A stretch of DNA of 64,000 nt from Dehalococcoidia bacterium (GCA_035528575.1 DATKYK010000041.1:1-64000), one strand, 5' to 3'. Shown: positions 50,955-60,188, counted from the stretch's first letter. Notes: generated by a model not told the origin, from the letters alone. A program made the numbers and translations.

Positions 50955-52111
50955 CTTCTAGAAAGCTCGTAGGTCTTGCCCGTCTGGATCATCGCCCTAA
51001 GATTCTCCGCTTTAATAGCGGCGGGAAGCTCGCATCCAGAGGACAGGAAGAACCCACCGTCTCCGCCAACCTCATCGATTAGCTTTTTACAGTAAGCCTC
51101 CACCTCTTCCGGCTTCCCCAGGGACAGCAGCGTGGGGTGCACGTCTCCGGAGAGGCAGGCGTGGTTGCGGAGCACCTCTTTAGCGGCAAAGATGTCGGTG
51201 GTGCCATCGAGCGCCAGCACCACCGAGCCCCGGGGCAACTGCTTGAAGTAGGGGATATTCCTGTCCCAGCTCGTATCCAGGTGGAACCAGGTGACGATCC
51301 CCTCGGACCACAGGGCGTCCACGATCTCCTGAGTATAGGGCCACCAGAAACGCTCGAAGATCCTCGGCGGGTAGAAGTAGCCCCCGGCGCGCTCCTCGAC
51401 GACGAGCGTGATCTTGCTATTGAACATCTTACAGCCGTTGATCGTGGCCTCGATGAACTCGCGGGTCATTGTCTTCAAAGCCTTCTCAATAATTTCGGGG
51501 TTGTAGTACAGGTCCTCGGTGAATTTTATCATGGAGCGGCCGAGCGAGAGCCTGAAGAAGGGGTGGCAGGTGAAAGGGGAGGGGGGATACATGGTAACAA
51601 CCCCCCGTTTCGCCCATTCATCCATGCCCTTGAAGAAGCTGGGAATTATCTCATTCAGTGTCTGGTTCAGCTCCGCTGGCGTGATGTCCAAGACGCGGAA
51701 TACGAGGTCCTCGGTCATGAACTTCACCCAGCCTATCTCCGCGATGGTGTCGTAGTCCTCCGGCTTCAGCACCTCCTCCTCACATGCCTGGTAAGCGTAG
51801 TCATCGGGCAATTCCATGCCGGGATAGGCCAGCCTGAGCCCGAGGGCCAGCGTCATTACCGTTTTTATCATCATTATCGACTTCCCGGTAAGGCTGCCCA
51901 GGTCCAGGTCCCACCCCCCAACATCATCAAACACCTTGTATATGGCATCGAGCGCTTTCTCCTCATCCGAGTAGAACTCCGCTGCGGCCATACCGGAGAT
52001 CCGGGCGAATGGTGCTGCGGTTGCCAGGATAGCGATCGGGACGCGGTCCGGCTTCTCCAGTCGGATTGCCGCCTGCACTCTTTCCTGGGAGGTCATCGTT
52101 TCGCTGGCCAT
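50951..52111 (-). CDS. Uroporphyrinogen decarboxylase-family methyltransferase (MtaA/MtbA-like)
   Basis: A 386-residue UroD-fold protein: MTSQERVQAAIRLEKPDRVPI start, PPSPFTCHPFFRLSLGRS, and C-terminal ACLSGDVHPTLLSLG and SSGCELP. In the coenzyme M methyltransferases, zinc is held by a His-x-Cys and a later Cys. Here the first site reads FHLDTSW (His-x-Asp) near residue 278, while the later Cys is kept. It may thus bind zinc differently. It would exchange a methyl group between the corrinoid protein encoded just upstream and an unknown donor or acceptor such as a methylated amine, phenyl ether or folate. Confidence 0.88.
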   Translation of the reverse strand: MASETMTSQERVQAAIRLEKPDRVPIAILATAAPFARISGMAAAEFYSDEEKALDAIYKVFDDVGGWDLDLGSLTGKSIMMIKTVMTLALGLRLAYPGMELPDDYAYQACEEEVLKPEDYDTIAEIGWVKFMTEDLVFRVLDITPAELNQTLNEIIPSFFKGMDEWAKRGVVTMYPPSPFTCHPFFRLSLGRSMIKFTEDLYYNPEIIEKALKTMTREFIEATINGCKMFNSKITLVVEERAGGYFYPPRIFERFWWPYTQEIVDALWSEGIVTWFHLDTSWDRNIPYFKQLPRGSVVLALDGTTDIFAAKEVLRNHACLSGDVHPTLLSLGKPEEVEAYCKKLIDEVGGDGGFFLSSGCELPAAIKAENLRAMIQTGKTYELSRS

Positions 52112-52113
52112 CT

Positions 52114-52746
52114 CTATCCCCCTCTCATCACATCGATGCAGTAGGCCACGCCCTCTGTCGCATCTGTGGTCTGGAAGTCAGCCCCCACGTGGTCTTTGAC
52201 CACGGAGGTGGTTACGCCTCCCCCGATCATGAGCTTGAACTGCTCCCTGAGGCCGGCTTCGTGCAACATTTCGGCCGCCTGCTTCATGCTATCGAAGGAA
52301 GTGGTGATCAGCGCCGAGAAGCCGACGAAATCGGGGGCGGTTTCCCTGACCTTCTCCACTACGAGGCCCGGGGCCACATCCACCCCCAGGTCATGCACCT
52401 CGAAGCCCTGGGCCTTGAGCATGATGGCAAGGATGTTCTTACCCAGGTCATGGATGTCTCCTTTCATTGTAGCCAGCACCACGCTGCCCAGGGGCTTGGA
52501 GGGGCGCACCCCGGCCAGGTAAGGCTCGAGGATGGCCATCGCCCCCTTAAAAATCTCGCCGGACAGCATCAGCTCGGCCAGGAAGTACTCGCCCTTCTGG
52601 AAACGCTCGCCCACGATGGCCATGCCCCGTCGGCACTCCTCGAGGATCTGGACCGGGCTCTCGCCTCTCTCCGCCCTGCTTTTTACCTCCTCCGCGACCC
52701 TGTCCCTCTCCAACTCTACGAGCGCCATGCTCAGTTCTTCTGACAT
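52114..52746 (-). CDS. Corrinoid (B12-binding) methyltransferase protein
   Basis: A 210-residue protein. The ATG at 52746 (MSEELSMALVELERD) follows GGAAGGGGG. It has the helical cap domain (residues about 1-90) and the B12-binding Rossmann domain with GDIHDLGKNILAIMLKAQGFEVHDLGVDV, containing the DxHxxG cobalt-ligating His, plus VGFSALITTSFDSM and LMIGGGVTT. It carries the methyl group between the two half-reactions. It is the first gene of the operon, two bases upstream of the UroD-type methyltransferase. Confidence 0.92.
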   Translation of the reverse strand: MSEELSMALVELERDRVAEEVKSRAERGESPVQILEECRRGMAIVGERFQKGEYFLAELMLSGEIFKGAMAILEPYLAGVRPSKPLGSVVLATMKGDIHDLGKNILAIMLKAQGFEVHDLGVDVAPGLVVEKVRETAPDFVGFSALITTSFDSMKQAAEMLHEAGLREQFKLMIGGGVTTSVVKDHVGADFQTTDATEGVAYCIDVMRGG

Positions 52747-53102
52747 CCCATACCCCCTTCCGCGAGGATTATATGCTACCAGCAGCCCGATGGTCAATGC
52801 AGCATACCCATCCATCGTACTGGTTATATACCTGTAACCGCGGCCCCGGTTTATACCCGCGCATGGGCCTGGGGGTATGAAGCAATCACAGAGGCGGTGT
52901 ATGGGCAGGCATTTAAACTATCATTGCTAGGAGCGGGGAGAGGTGGCAATCTCCTAAATAGCATGATTTAGATTATGTAACGCGGGGATTACCACGCTGC
53001 GCTGGCAATGACAGGGGAGGTCTGCTACGGCTCTTAATAAAGTTATGCCACGCTACCAACTGACGAAATTGGGAACAGGAAGCCCAACACAACCATTAAC
53101 CA
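52747..53102. other. Gene-free region upstream of the corrinoid operon
   Basis: Holds the promoter region of the corrinoid operon. No cobalamin riboswitch consensus and no member of the hairpin family was seen by eye, and no gene is supported. Confidence 0.35.
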
Positions 53103-54188
53103 TTAAACATTAACCATCTCGTACTGCATTGTGCCGACCCCCAGCTTCTCCGCTGTTTCGAGTTGCACCAGGCTATGCGTCCGGTGCATCTTCCCCAGCA
53201 GGTCGGGGGGCACTTCCGATGTAGAACCAGGGATAACGGGAGCCCGGTCAATAAGGTCGAGAGATGCCTTGTCGGCGGCTACCGGGTCAAGAGAAAACAC
53301 GATACCTACATCCGGTATAACCGGCTCCCCTGATGGTGCGGCGCAGTCACAATAGGGGACAACATCCTGGATAAAGTTCAGAAAACCGATCCTCCCCCTG
53401 CATGCCGATAACACAGCACCGGCTACGTGAGCCAAGTAGACCTGGAGCTTCTCCTTAGACCCGGCAGGCCATACCCAACACCCTAAAGGACACGTGAACC
53501 AGCATGTACCACAGGAGATACACTTTTCCACCTCTCTCTCGGGCCTATCATTCACCATCCCTATTGCATCGGTGGGACACGCGTCGGCACACTTACCACA
53601 GCCATCGCAGCCGCTTTCATCGAACTCCGGCATGTTTACCAGGTGCTCGGCCCTCTTAGTCTCTGTGGACACACAGCCCATCCCCAGATTCTTCAACGCA
53701 CCGCCGAAGCCGGTAAGCTCATGACCCTTTACGTGAGAGAGAACCAGTATACAACCCGACTCCAGCAGCAAGGAGGGAACCTTAGCCTGCCCGAGCTGAC
53801 AGCCGCGGATTCGATTCCCGATAGGTAATGCCTCCTGCCTGTCATCGTCATCGGTTATCACAACCGGGGCACCCACGGTAGCCTCGGCAAACCCGTTCTT
53901 AGCCGCCGTATCCAGGTATTTTTGCCTGGTATCCCTCTTTCCGGGGTAAGAAGCCACGGTATCGAAAAGAAAGGGTCTGCCGCCCCTTTTCAGCACGATA
54001 TCCACTGACTTCCGCACCAGAACGGGCCTTATATACCTTATGTTACCCAGCTCCCCCATATGTAGCTTGATTGCCACAGACCCGCCACCGGGTATCATCT
54101 CTTCGAATCCCGACCTTCGGAGAAGGGCTTGGATCCCACTTAAGGGGTTTAGGCCTTTAGAATAGTCAAAAAACAAAACCTGTGCCAT
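53103..54188 (-). CDS. DUF362 [4Fe-4S] protein
   Basis: A 361-residue protein. The ATG at 54188 (MAQVLFFDYSKG) follows AGGGGTGA. It has the DUF362 core (VAIKLHMGELGNIRYIRPVLVRKSVDIV, FLFDTVASYPGKR, SHVKGHELTGFGGALKNLGMGC) with an inserted two-cluster ferredoxin domain (CDGCGKCADACPTDAIG and CISCGTCWFTCPLGC) near residues 195-245. The family is common in anaerobes next to corrinoid and Wood-Ljungdahl genes, but its reaction is unknown. Located beside the corrinoid operon in the same direction. Confidence 0.87.
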   Translation of the reverse strand: MAQVLFFDYSKGLNPLSGIQALLRRSGFEEMIPGGGSVAIKLHMGELGNIRYIRPVLVRKSVDIVLKRGGRPFLFDTVASYPGKRDTRQKYLDTAAKNGFAEATVGAPVVITDDDDRQEALPIGNRIRGCQLGQAKVPSLLLESGCILVLSHVKGHELTGFGGALKNLGMGCVSTETKRAEHLVNMPEFDESGCDGCGKCADACPTDAIGMVNDRPEREVEKCISCGTCWFTCPLGCWVWPAGSKEKLQVYLAHVAGAVLSACRGRIGFLNFIQDVVPYCDCAAPSGEPVIPDVGIVFSLDPVAADKASLDLIDRAPVIPGSTSEVPPDLLGKMHRTHSLVQLETAEKLGVGTMQYEMVNV

Positions 54189-54546
54189 AAGTTCACCCCT
54201 TTTTAAGTGTTTAGCATTCTGACAGCCCAAATGCTGCGATGCTATTATAGCAACACCGGCAGTGCGTTGTCTCCCAGAGTAAGGAATAAATCAAATTATT
54301 CCCCCTAAAAAACCGAAATGACTAAGCTTTACTAGTAATTCGTAACTGGCGCCTTTCTAGCTTCTTGCCTCAATTTTATCCAAATCATTTATCGCATGCT
54401 ATCCAGGACCATAGCAAGGTTTAGTCACTTGGGACGGTCATTGTAATTTACCACTTGAATAGGTAATATATAGTACGCGTGAATAAAAAGATATAGCGAT
54501 GTTATCTCATAACAATGATGAATCTTAGAAGGAGCCGACACAGAAA
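54189..54546. other. Divergent gene-free region
   Basis: About 360 AT-rich bases between divergent genes. AAGGAG at 54529-54534 serves the gene at 54547. No clear promoter, RNA or repeat of the window families is seen. Confidence 0.35.
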
Positions 54547-55713
54547 ATGGTACTGGCGCTTGATGGCATAAAGATAATAAACATGTGCTGGATCGGCCCT
54601 GGTGCTTTCTGCACCGAGATGCTTAGTGACCTCGGCGCCGATGTAATCAGAGTATCTGATGTCGATCAAGAGAAACATAGCGCGCTACCTATGATGGTAT
54701 TCGAGGCCTATCCCGGTCTGCGTAACTGTCGTACATTCGGCGTCAACCTAAAAACAGAAGCGGGTACAGAGGTCTTTAAAGACCTTGCGAAGAGCGCTGA
54801 TATCATGATGGAAGGGTTCCGCCCCGGGGTGAGTAAGCGCTTGGGTATCGACTACGATACCATTAAAGACATTAACCCCCGAATAGTATATACGTCCCTA
54901 TCTGGTTATGGGCAGGATGGGCCTTACCGTGACATAGTCGGGCATGAACTAAACTACATAGCGATCAGCGGTCTTTTGGACTTGACCGGACCGAAGGGTG
55001 GGATGCCTGCTATAACGGGCGCAGTTGTCGCTGATTGGTCCGGAGGATTGTCCGCCGGAGTCGGCATTCTAGCAGCGTTGATCGCGCGTGATCGTACGGG
55101 AAAAGGCCAGTTCCTGGATGTTTCCATTACAGACGCCATAACGGAAGTGACATCCATGCAGACAAACCCGTATCTATACAAACGTGGAATAGTCCCCAAG
55201 AGAGGCGAAACTATCTGGAACGGGATGTACCCCTGGTATAACGTCTATGAAACAAAGGATGGGAAGTACATCACCATTGCTACACTTGAGCCAAAGTTTT
55301 TCGCTAACCTGTGCAAGCTTCTGGAAGGTGAAGAGTTCATCCCGTATCAGTTCGATGAGGGCGAGAAGCGGAACGGGATGTATAAATTCTTTGAAGAGAA
55401 ATTCAAGACTAAAACGCGGGATGAGTGGGTAGAGCTGTTGATGTATGCAGATACATGTTTTGCACCGGTCTTGGGTATCGATGAGGTGGAATTCGATCCC
55501 CAGTTGATCGCGCGGCGGATGATCCAGGAGTCTGATCATCCCACAGCGGGCCGTCTCAAGCAGATCGGCTCGATGCATAAGCTCTCTGATTCCCCAGTGG
55601 ATGTGAGGAACTGGGTCACCAGTTTTGGACAGCATACTAACGAAATTCTACGTGAGATAGGCTATACTGATAACCGTATAAGTGAACTTCGAGAAATGGG
55701 AGCAGTTGGTTGA
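54547..55713 (+). CDS. CaiB/BaiF family protein, alpha-methylacyl-CoA racemase-like
   Basis: A 388-residue protein with the family start LDGIKIINMCWIGPGAFCTEMLSDLGADVIRV. The segment GYGQDGPYRDIVGHELNYIAISGLL matches the racemase GHDxNYxxxSG pattern (with Glu in place of Asp after the His). VVADWSGGLSAGVGILAAL provides the Asp that is a base in racemases and a nucleophile in transferases. Racemisation of a 2-methylacyl-CoA is therefore as likely as CoA transfer. It would complement branched-chain oxidation by the island at 11-27 kb. Transcribed alone. Confidence 0.85.
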   Translation: MVLALDGIKIINMCWIGPGAFCTEMLSDLGADVIRVSDVDQEKHSALPMMVFEAYPGLRNCRTFGVNLKTEAGTEVFKDLAKSADIMMEGFRPGVSKRLGIDYDTIKDINPRIVYTSLSGYGQDGPYRDIVGHELNYIAISGLLDLTGPKGGMPAITGAVVADWSGGLSAGVGILAALIARDRTGKGQFLDVSITDAITEVTSMQTNPYLYKRGIVPKRGETIWNGMYPWYNVYETKDGKYITIATLEPKFFANLCKLLEGEEFIPYQFDEGEKRNGMYKFFEEKFKTKTRDEWVELLMYADTCFAPVLGIDEVEFDPQLIARRMIQESDHPTAGRLKQIGSMHKLSDSPVDVRNWVTSFGQHTNEILREIGYTDNRISELREMGAVG

Positions 55714-55721
55714 TGGAACTC

Positions 55722-55947
55722 GCCATCGAAAGAAAAAGACTTGCTCGACAGGGCCGGACTCGCTCTTCTGTAATTCTTCTACCACTTGATAAATAGCTGG
55801 GTGAAATTCTCCGATACTCTTGCCAGTACCAGCAGTGTCTACTATTGGGGCACCAAAACAAATAAGACGGCTATAAAATCGGCGCGACTCAATTAAGCAA
55901 TAGAGATCTTCAAAGATTACGGGGCCGATAGGTGGGTGAAAAAAGCG
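55722..55947 (-). pseudogene. Gene remnant without start
   Basis: A minus-strand frame of about 70 codons that follows a stop and lacks any start codon, yet reads like protein: GPVIFEDLYCLIESRRFYSR, then GAPIVDTAGTGKSIGEFHP and AIYQVVEELQKSESGP. No family is recognised. It may be the C-terminal remnant of a lost gene. The rest of 55714-56019 shows nothing else. Confidence 0.3.
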
Positions 55948-56019
55948 TAGAAATCATTCAAGGCTTTTTAAAACGGAAATATACTCAATTGAACCATATC
56001 CTGGAAAAGGGACATAATT

Positions 56020-59000
56020 TTACCATAGTTTGAGGGGGGACAGGTTCTCTGCAATAATTGAAAGTGCCTTTGGCCCCCTTCTCTGAACCTTCCCTTCCAC
56101 CACGAGCCAGCCCTCCCTGAATATAACCTGCCCGCACTTTTCCTGGACATCACCGAATACCGTTACATCGGCTACACCGGTACCATCCTCCATTATGACA
56201 TAGAGCACCCTGTTTCCATTCCTGGTCGGTGGGGTCTGGTAACGAATGACAGAGCCGGCAATCTTAACCGCACTACCCTTCGCCACAGATGGCAGGTCTT
56301 TTATCCTGGTGAACCCGTTGTCGAAGGGGTAGAAATCCAGGGGGTGTGCCGATAGATCCAGCGATAGTAGCTCTCTCTCCGCCAGCATCCTCGTCTTCCT
56401 ATCGATGTTAAGGTTAGCCTCTATTGAGCCTGTCTCTGCATCTTCCATCAGGGGTCTCGCCCCCTTTCCCACCCTCCGGCCTAGACCCACCAGGCCGGGC
56501 AATTCGGAAAGCATCTCCTCTCTACTTCCCAACGAATCAAAGGCCCCAACCCTTATCAGGTTCTCCAGGATAGGTTGCCCTACCCTGGTTCTAAGCACGA
56601 AATCCCTTAGTGAGGTAAACCTCCCTTCCGCCCTCTGCGCAAGGATAGACTGCAGGGCCCGGTTCGACATTCCCTTGAGCTGGGCGAGACCAACACGTAT
56701 AGCCCCACCCCCCCCGGTATATCGGTCAGAGGACCTATTAATATCAGGAGGCATTATTTCCACCCCACACCTCCTTGCCTCAGCTACCAGGACATGTGGC
56801 GGATAATAACCCATAGGCTGATTCGACAGCACCGCAGCGAAGAACTCTGCGGGGTAATGACACTTCAGCCAGAGCGTCTGATAGGCGAGGATGGCATAAG
56901 TAGCGGCGTGAGCCTTACAGAAGCCGTAAGCGGCGAAGGCAGCCAGTTGCTCAAACACCCTCTCAGCAATCCTTTTATCCACCCTGTTTCTGGCGGCGCT
57001 GGAGATGAACGAGCCCCGCATCTTCTCCATCTCCTCTGGAGTTCGATCATGCGTCATGGCTCTCCTGAAGCCATCCGCCTCCGCATAGCTCATTCCAGCT
57101 AGGTCATGGGCAACCTGAAGCACCTGTTCCTGGTAGAGTATCACCCCCAACGTTTCGCCAAGGGCAGCCTTCAGTCTGGGGTGAAGGTAGGTTACCGGTT
57201 CCCTGCCGTGTCTCCGGGGCAGGTAGCGCTTGTCCATGTTTGACTTGAGAGGCCCCGGCCTGACCAGGGCAATTGAGACAACGATGTCTTCAAATCGATT
57301 AGGCAGCAGCCTCCCTGCCATTTCCCTCTGCGCCGGAGATTCAAGCTGAAAGGTGCCTATGGTCTTACCGTCACGGAGCATGGCAAAGGCCTCAGGGTCA
57401 TCCTGTGGTATCTGGTCTATATCGACATCAATACCTCGATTCCTTTTAACCCCGGTCAGCGCGTCCTCGATAACGGTAAGGGTGGGGAGCGCCAGCAGGT
57501 CCATCTTGACGATGCCAAGCCTCTCGATATCGTCCTTGTCATACTGGCTGATGACATCCCCACCGCTCGACCACTCCAGAGGTACCAAATCGGAAAGCCT
57601 GCCGTCTCCGATCAGCAGTCCCCCTAAATGGACGGATAGATGTCTGGGGAAACCATCTATGGCAGCACACAACTTGAAGAAACCGGCAAGCTCAGGCCTC
57701 TTATATACGGCGCTGTTCTTCAACTCGGGCAGGCTGTCCGCACACTCCATAAGCCTGGAGGCAGACAGGTAATGGATGCCCCTACAGGCCTCTTCAATGA
57801 CCCCCTCCGGTATCTCAAGCGCCTTGCCCACATCACGAATGGCACCCCGGGCCATGTATGTATTTATCGTCCCCACGCTGGCCACGTTCTCAGCACCATA
57901 CCTCTCATAGATATAGTCCCTCACCTCGTCCCGTCGTCCCCGGTCAATGTCCAGGTCGATATCGGGCGGTTCACGCCTTAAAGGGTGCATAAAACGTTCA
58001 AAGAGGAGGCCATATTCCATGGGATTAACCACGCTTATATCCAGTACATAGACCACCAGGCTATCTACCGCGCTGCCCCTGGCCTGACACCTGATACTCC
58101 TCTCCCTGGCCCACTTAACTATGTCCCAGACTACGAGAAAGTAGCCGCAAAAGCCGAGCCTGCGGATGGTATCAAGCTCGAGCTCAAGACGCTTTACGAT
58201 TTCGGGGGTAAGCGAGCCGTATTTCCTCCGTGCTCCGTCAAGGGCCAACCTGGATAGGTAGCTATAGTCGGTCTCACCCCGGGGAACAGCGAACTCGGGG
58301 AAGCGGGGTTTACCCAGCTCCAGCTCCAGCTCCAGGTTACACCGGGAAGCAATCTCTTCCGTTGCAGCCAGTGCCCGGGGGAAACCCCTAAAGAGGCTCG
58401 CCATCTCCTGGGGGGATTTGAGGTACTGCTCTACAGTTCGGTAGCACCCAAGCTCGGAGACGGGGACATTCCGGCCTATGGCACTGAGCAGCTCTTTTAC
58501 CGCGTACTCTTCCATTTCGACATAGTGGACATTGTTGGTGGCAACTACAGGCAGGTTCTCCTCTACGGCAAAGGTGGCAAGCCGGTAGCTGGCCACCATC
58601 CCCTCCCTTGAGGGGTACCGTATAAGCTCCACGAAGAAGTCCTCTCCGAAGACCTCCCTGTAGAAGCAGGCTGCCTCTATTGCCCTGCCCACATTTCGCC
58701 TCTCCAGCCATGTAGGAAGCTCACCCCTGCTGCACCCGGAAAGTGCGATCAGGCCAGCACTTAACCTCTGCAACATCTCTCTGGTAGCCTGTGGCTGCCT
58801 TCCTCGATTCGACAGGTGAGCCTCGGTCAGCAAGCGACACAGATTTGAGTAACCCTGTCTGTTTTTACAGAGGAGCGTCAGGTGATATCCCCCCTCCAGA
58901 TCGACCTCAGCCCCTATGATCGGTTTTACCCCGAGGGCTCTTGCCCTCTCATAGAACCTGATGGCTCCGCTCAGCCGGTTATGGTCGGTAAGGGCTAAGG

Positions 59001-59103
59001 CGGGCATGCCCAGAGCACCCGCCTTTTCCAAAATCCGCTCCAGCGGTGAGGCCCCGTCAAGAAAGCTATACTGGGAGTGAACGTGGAGATGAACGAAACT
59101 CAT
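56020..59103 (-). CDS. dnaE2: DNA polymerase III alpha subunit, error-prone DnaE2-type
   Basis: A 1027-residue C-family polymerase. The PHP domain starts with HLHVHSQYSFLDGASPLE and ALTDHNRLSGAIRFYERA. The palm has GRGSAVDSLVVYVLD-like sequence preceded by SIRCQ, EPPDIDLDIDRGRRDE (catalytic Asp pair) and KMDLLALPTLTVIEDAL (third Asp). An OB fold lies near residue 935. The RCQARGSA palm variant and the length of about 1030 residues fit DnaE2/ImuC rather than replicative DnaE1 of about 1150 or more. DnaE2 works in mutagenic repair with ImuA and ImuB, neither of which is here. The DUF6504 gene lies nine bases upstream. Confidence 0.88.
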   Translation of the reverse strand: MSFVHLHVHSQYSFLDGASPLERILEKAGALGMPALALTDHNRLSGAIRFYERARALGVKPIIGAEVDLEGGYHLTLLCKNRQGYSNLCRLLTEAHLSNRGRQPQATREMLQRLSAGLIALSGCSRGELPTWLERRNVGRAIEAACFYREVFGEDFFVELIRYPSREGMVASYRLATFAVEENLPVVATNNVHYVEMEEYAVKELLSAIGRNVPVSELGCYRTVEQYLKSPQEMASLFRGFPRALAATEEIASRCNLELELELGKPRFPEFAVPRGETDYSYLSRLALDGARRKYGSLTPEIVKRLELELDTIRRLGFCGYFLVVWDIVKWARERSIRCQARGSAVDSLVVYVLDISVVNPMEYGLLFERFMHPLRREPPDIDLDIDRGRRDEVRDYIYERYGAENVASVGTINTYMARGAIRDVGKALEIPEGVIEEACRGIHYLSASRLMECADSLPELKNSAVYKRPELAGFFKLCAAIDGFPRHLSVHLGGLLIGDGRLSDLVPLEWSSGGDVISQYDKDDIERLGIVKMDLLALPTLTVIEDALTGVKRNRGIDVDIDQIPQDDPEAFAMLRDGKTIGTFQLESPAQREMAGRLLPNRFEDIVVSIALVRPGPLKSNMDKRYLPRRHGREPVTYLHPRLKAALGETLGVILYQEQVLQVAHDLAGMSYAEADGFRRAMTHDRTPEEMEKMRGSFISSAARNRVDKRIAERVFEQLAAFAAYGFCKAHAATYAILAYQTLWLKCHYPAEFFAAVLSNQPMGYYPPHVLVAEARRCGVEIMPPDINRSSDRYTGGGGAIRVGLAQLKGMSNRALQSILAQRAEGRFTSLRDFVLRTRVGQPILENLIRVGAFDSLGSREEMLSELPGLVGLGRRVGKGARPLMEDAETGSIEANLNIDRKTRMLAERELLSLDLSAHPLDFYPFDNGFTRIKDLPSVAKGSAVKIAGSVIRYQTPPTRNGNRVLYVIMEDGTGVADVTVFGDVQEKCGQVIFREGWLVVEGKVQRRGPKALSIIAENLSPLKLW

Positions 59104-59112
59104 GTTAACAGC

Positions 59113-59361
59113 CTAATCGAAGGCTTTATAGAGAAACCACGCTTCCCCGAGCCGGCAAAGCTCGTAGGTGCCGATACTGGTGTTCTGAGCATTAACGCGA
59201 ACGAAGAAACGTACTGCCTTCCCCATCCACCATTCGGAGGGTTCCCGCCACCAGCCAATAACCTCAACCACCCGGTAGAGGCGCTTCCTCCAGATAAAGG
59301 CCGCCGGTATTGAATCTTTATCCAGGTGAACCCTGATCGGCTCACCAATGAGCTTTGACAT
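59113..59361 (-). CDS. DUF6504 family protein
   Basis: An 82-residue protein of the DUF6504 type: IRVHLDKDSIPAAFIWRKRL, then YRVVEVIGWWREPSEWW, FFVRV and WFLYKAFD. DUF6504 occurs with ImuB and DnaE2 in mutasome gene sets, often fused to or next to ImuB. Here it is directly upstream of the DnaE2-type gene without ImuB. It may be an accessory factor that contacts the polymerase. GGAG precedes the ATG at 59361. Confidence 0.75.
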   Translation of the reverse strand: MSKLIGEPIRVHLDKDSIPAAFIWRKRLYRVVEVIGWWREPSEWWMGKAVRFFVRVNAQNTSIGTYELCRLGEAWFLYKAFD

Positions 59362-59739
59362 GGTAAAGGCTCCAAATGGTGGTAACCATGATTATAACAG
59401 AACATGCGTTCTATTGTCAAGGGTGTTTTGTCTCTTTATTTTCGTGGCAATGACGATGGAATTCATTTGGGCTCATCTAAGACATCCATTCTCCTCTCCA
59501 AGGTCCACCAAGTGAAAGTTATATAGGGGAATCCCCTCTGGCGGGGGTATCCCCGACTTGTCGGGGCAGAAATACATCTCAGAGCGGGTGGGTGGGGAAA
59601 TATTGTATTTCTTCCGGCCAGGCCGAGGCCAACAGGTCGGCCGACACTTAGGCCCAAATCGGGGTCAGAATGACACAGAACATCGCTTTATTTTCGTGAC
59701 GATAAGAAATCAGGGGTATTTTTTGACCAGAGGTATATA
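59362..59739. repeat. Intergenic region with dispersed palindromic repeats
   Basis: Positions about 59535-59668 hold ATCCCCGACTTGTCGGGGC, a GAGCGGGTGGGTGGGGAAA segment and GAGGCCAACAGGTCGGCCGAC. These blocks recur at 27110-27216 and 1264-1318 (first part) and near 16460-16682. They may be REP-like elements. No gene is supported. Confidence 0.65.
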
Positions 59740-60105
59740 TTACATCGCTATTGGAGCAATGCACGCCGCCAGAACAAGCCGTACCATGAATGCAGGCCGT
59801 CCCCCTGTCTGTAGGTAGGCGGTCAATATGTCTGGTGTGTTAGTCCAGAAATTAGGCCGAAAATATTCAGATACCTCTGTTTGGGTAAGCTCATTCAGGT
59901 ATTGGGTGAAATCCCACTTGGTGTTGCGCCTAACCACTTTGCGTTTACTGATGTATCCACAGGCCTCAAGATCAGCAATTATTTTACGCGTTGCCCTCTC
60001 CGCGATGCCTATTGAATTGGAAAGCTCCAAGGCCGTTATACTCGAGTGCTTCGCTATAAAACTGAGCACACGAGCATGGTTGGTAAGAAATGTCCAATCT
60101 GCCAT
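59740..60105 (-). CDS. Winged-helix transcriptional regulator
   Basis: A 121-residue protein. Residues about 8-62 form a MarR/ArsR-like winged helix (HARVLSFIAKHSSITALELS, then SIGIAERATRKIIADLEACGYISKRKVVRRNTKWDF). The remainder is helical and ends with a hydrophobic AFMVRLVLAACIAPIAM stretch. The ligand is unknown. It is divergent from the small protein/KamA operon, with a palindromic site between them, so control of that operon is plausible. Confidence 0.75.
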   Translation of the reverse strand: MADWTFLTNHARVLSFIAKHSSITALELSNSIGIAERATRKIIADLEACGYISKRKVVRRNTKWDFTQYLNELTQTEVSEYFRPNFWTNTPDILTAYLQTGGRPAFMVRLVLAACIAPIAM

Positions 60106-60188
60106 AGCGCACGACTCCTTTCTTTAATAAATTTTTTAAAAACCACTCAGAATCCATTGACAAATCCAATTGTCATGTTATCATATAC

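Noticed and set aside
52747-53102. Possible cobalamin riboswitch before the corrinoid operon
   Set aside because: No B12-box-like GCCACTG sequence in the right orientation or supporting stem was seen by eye.
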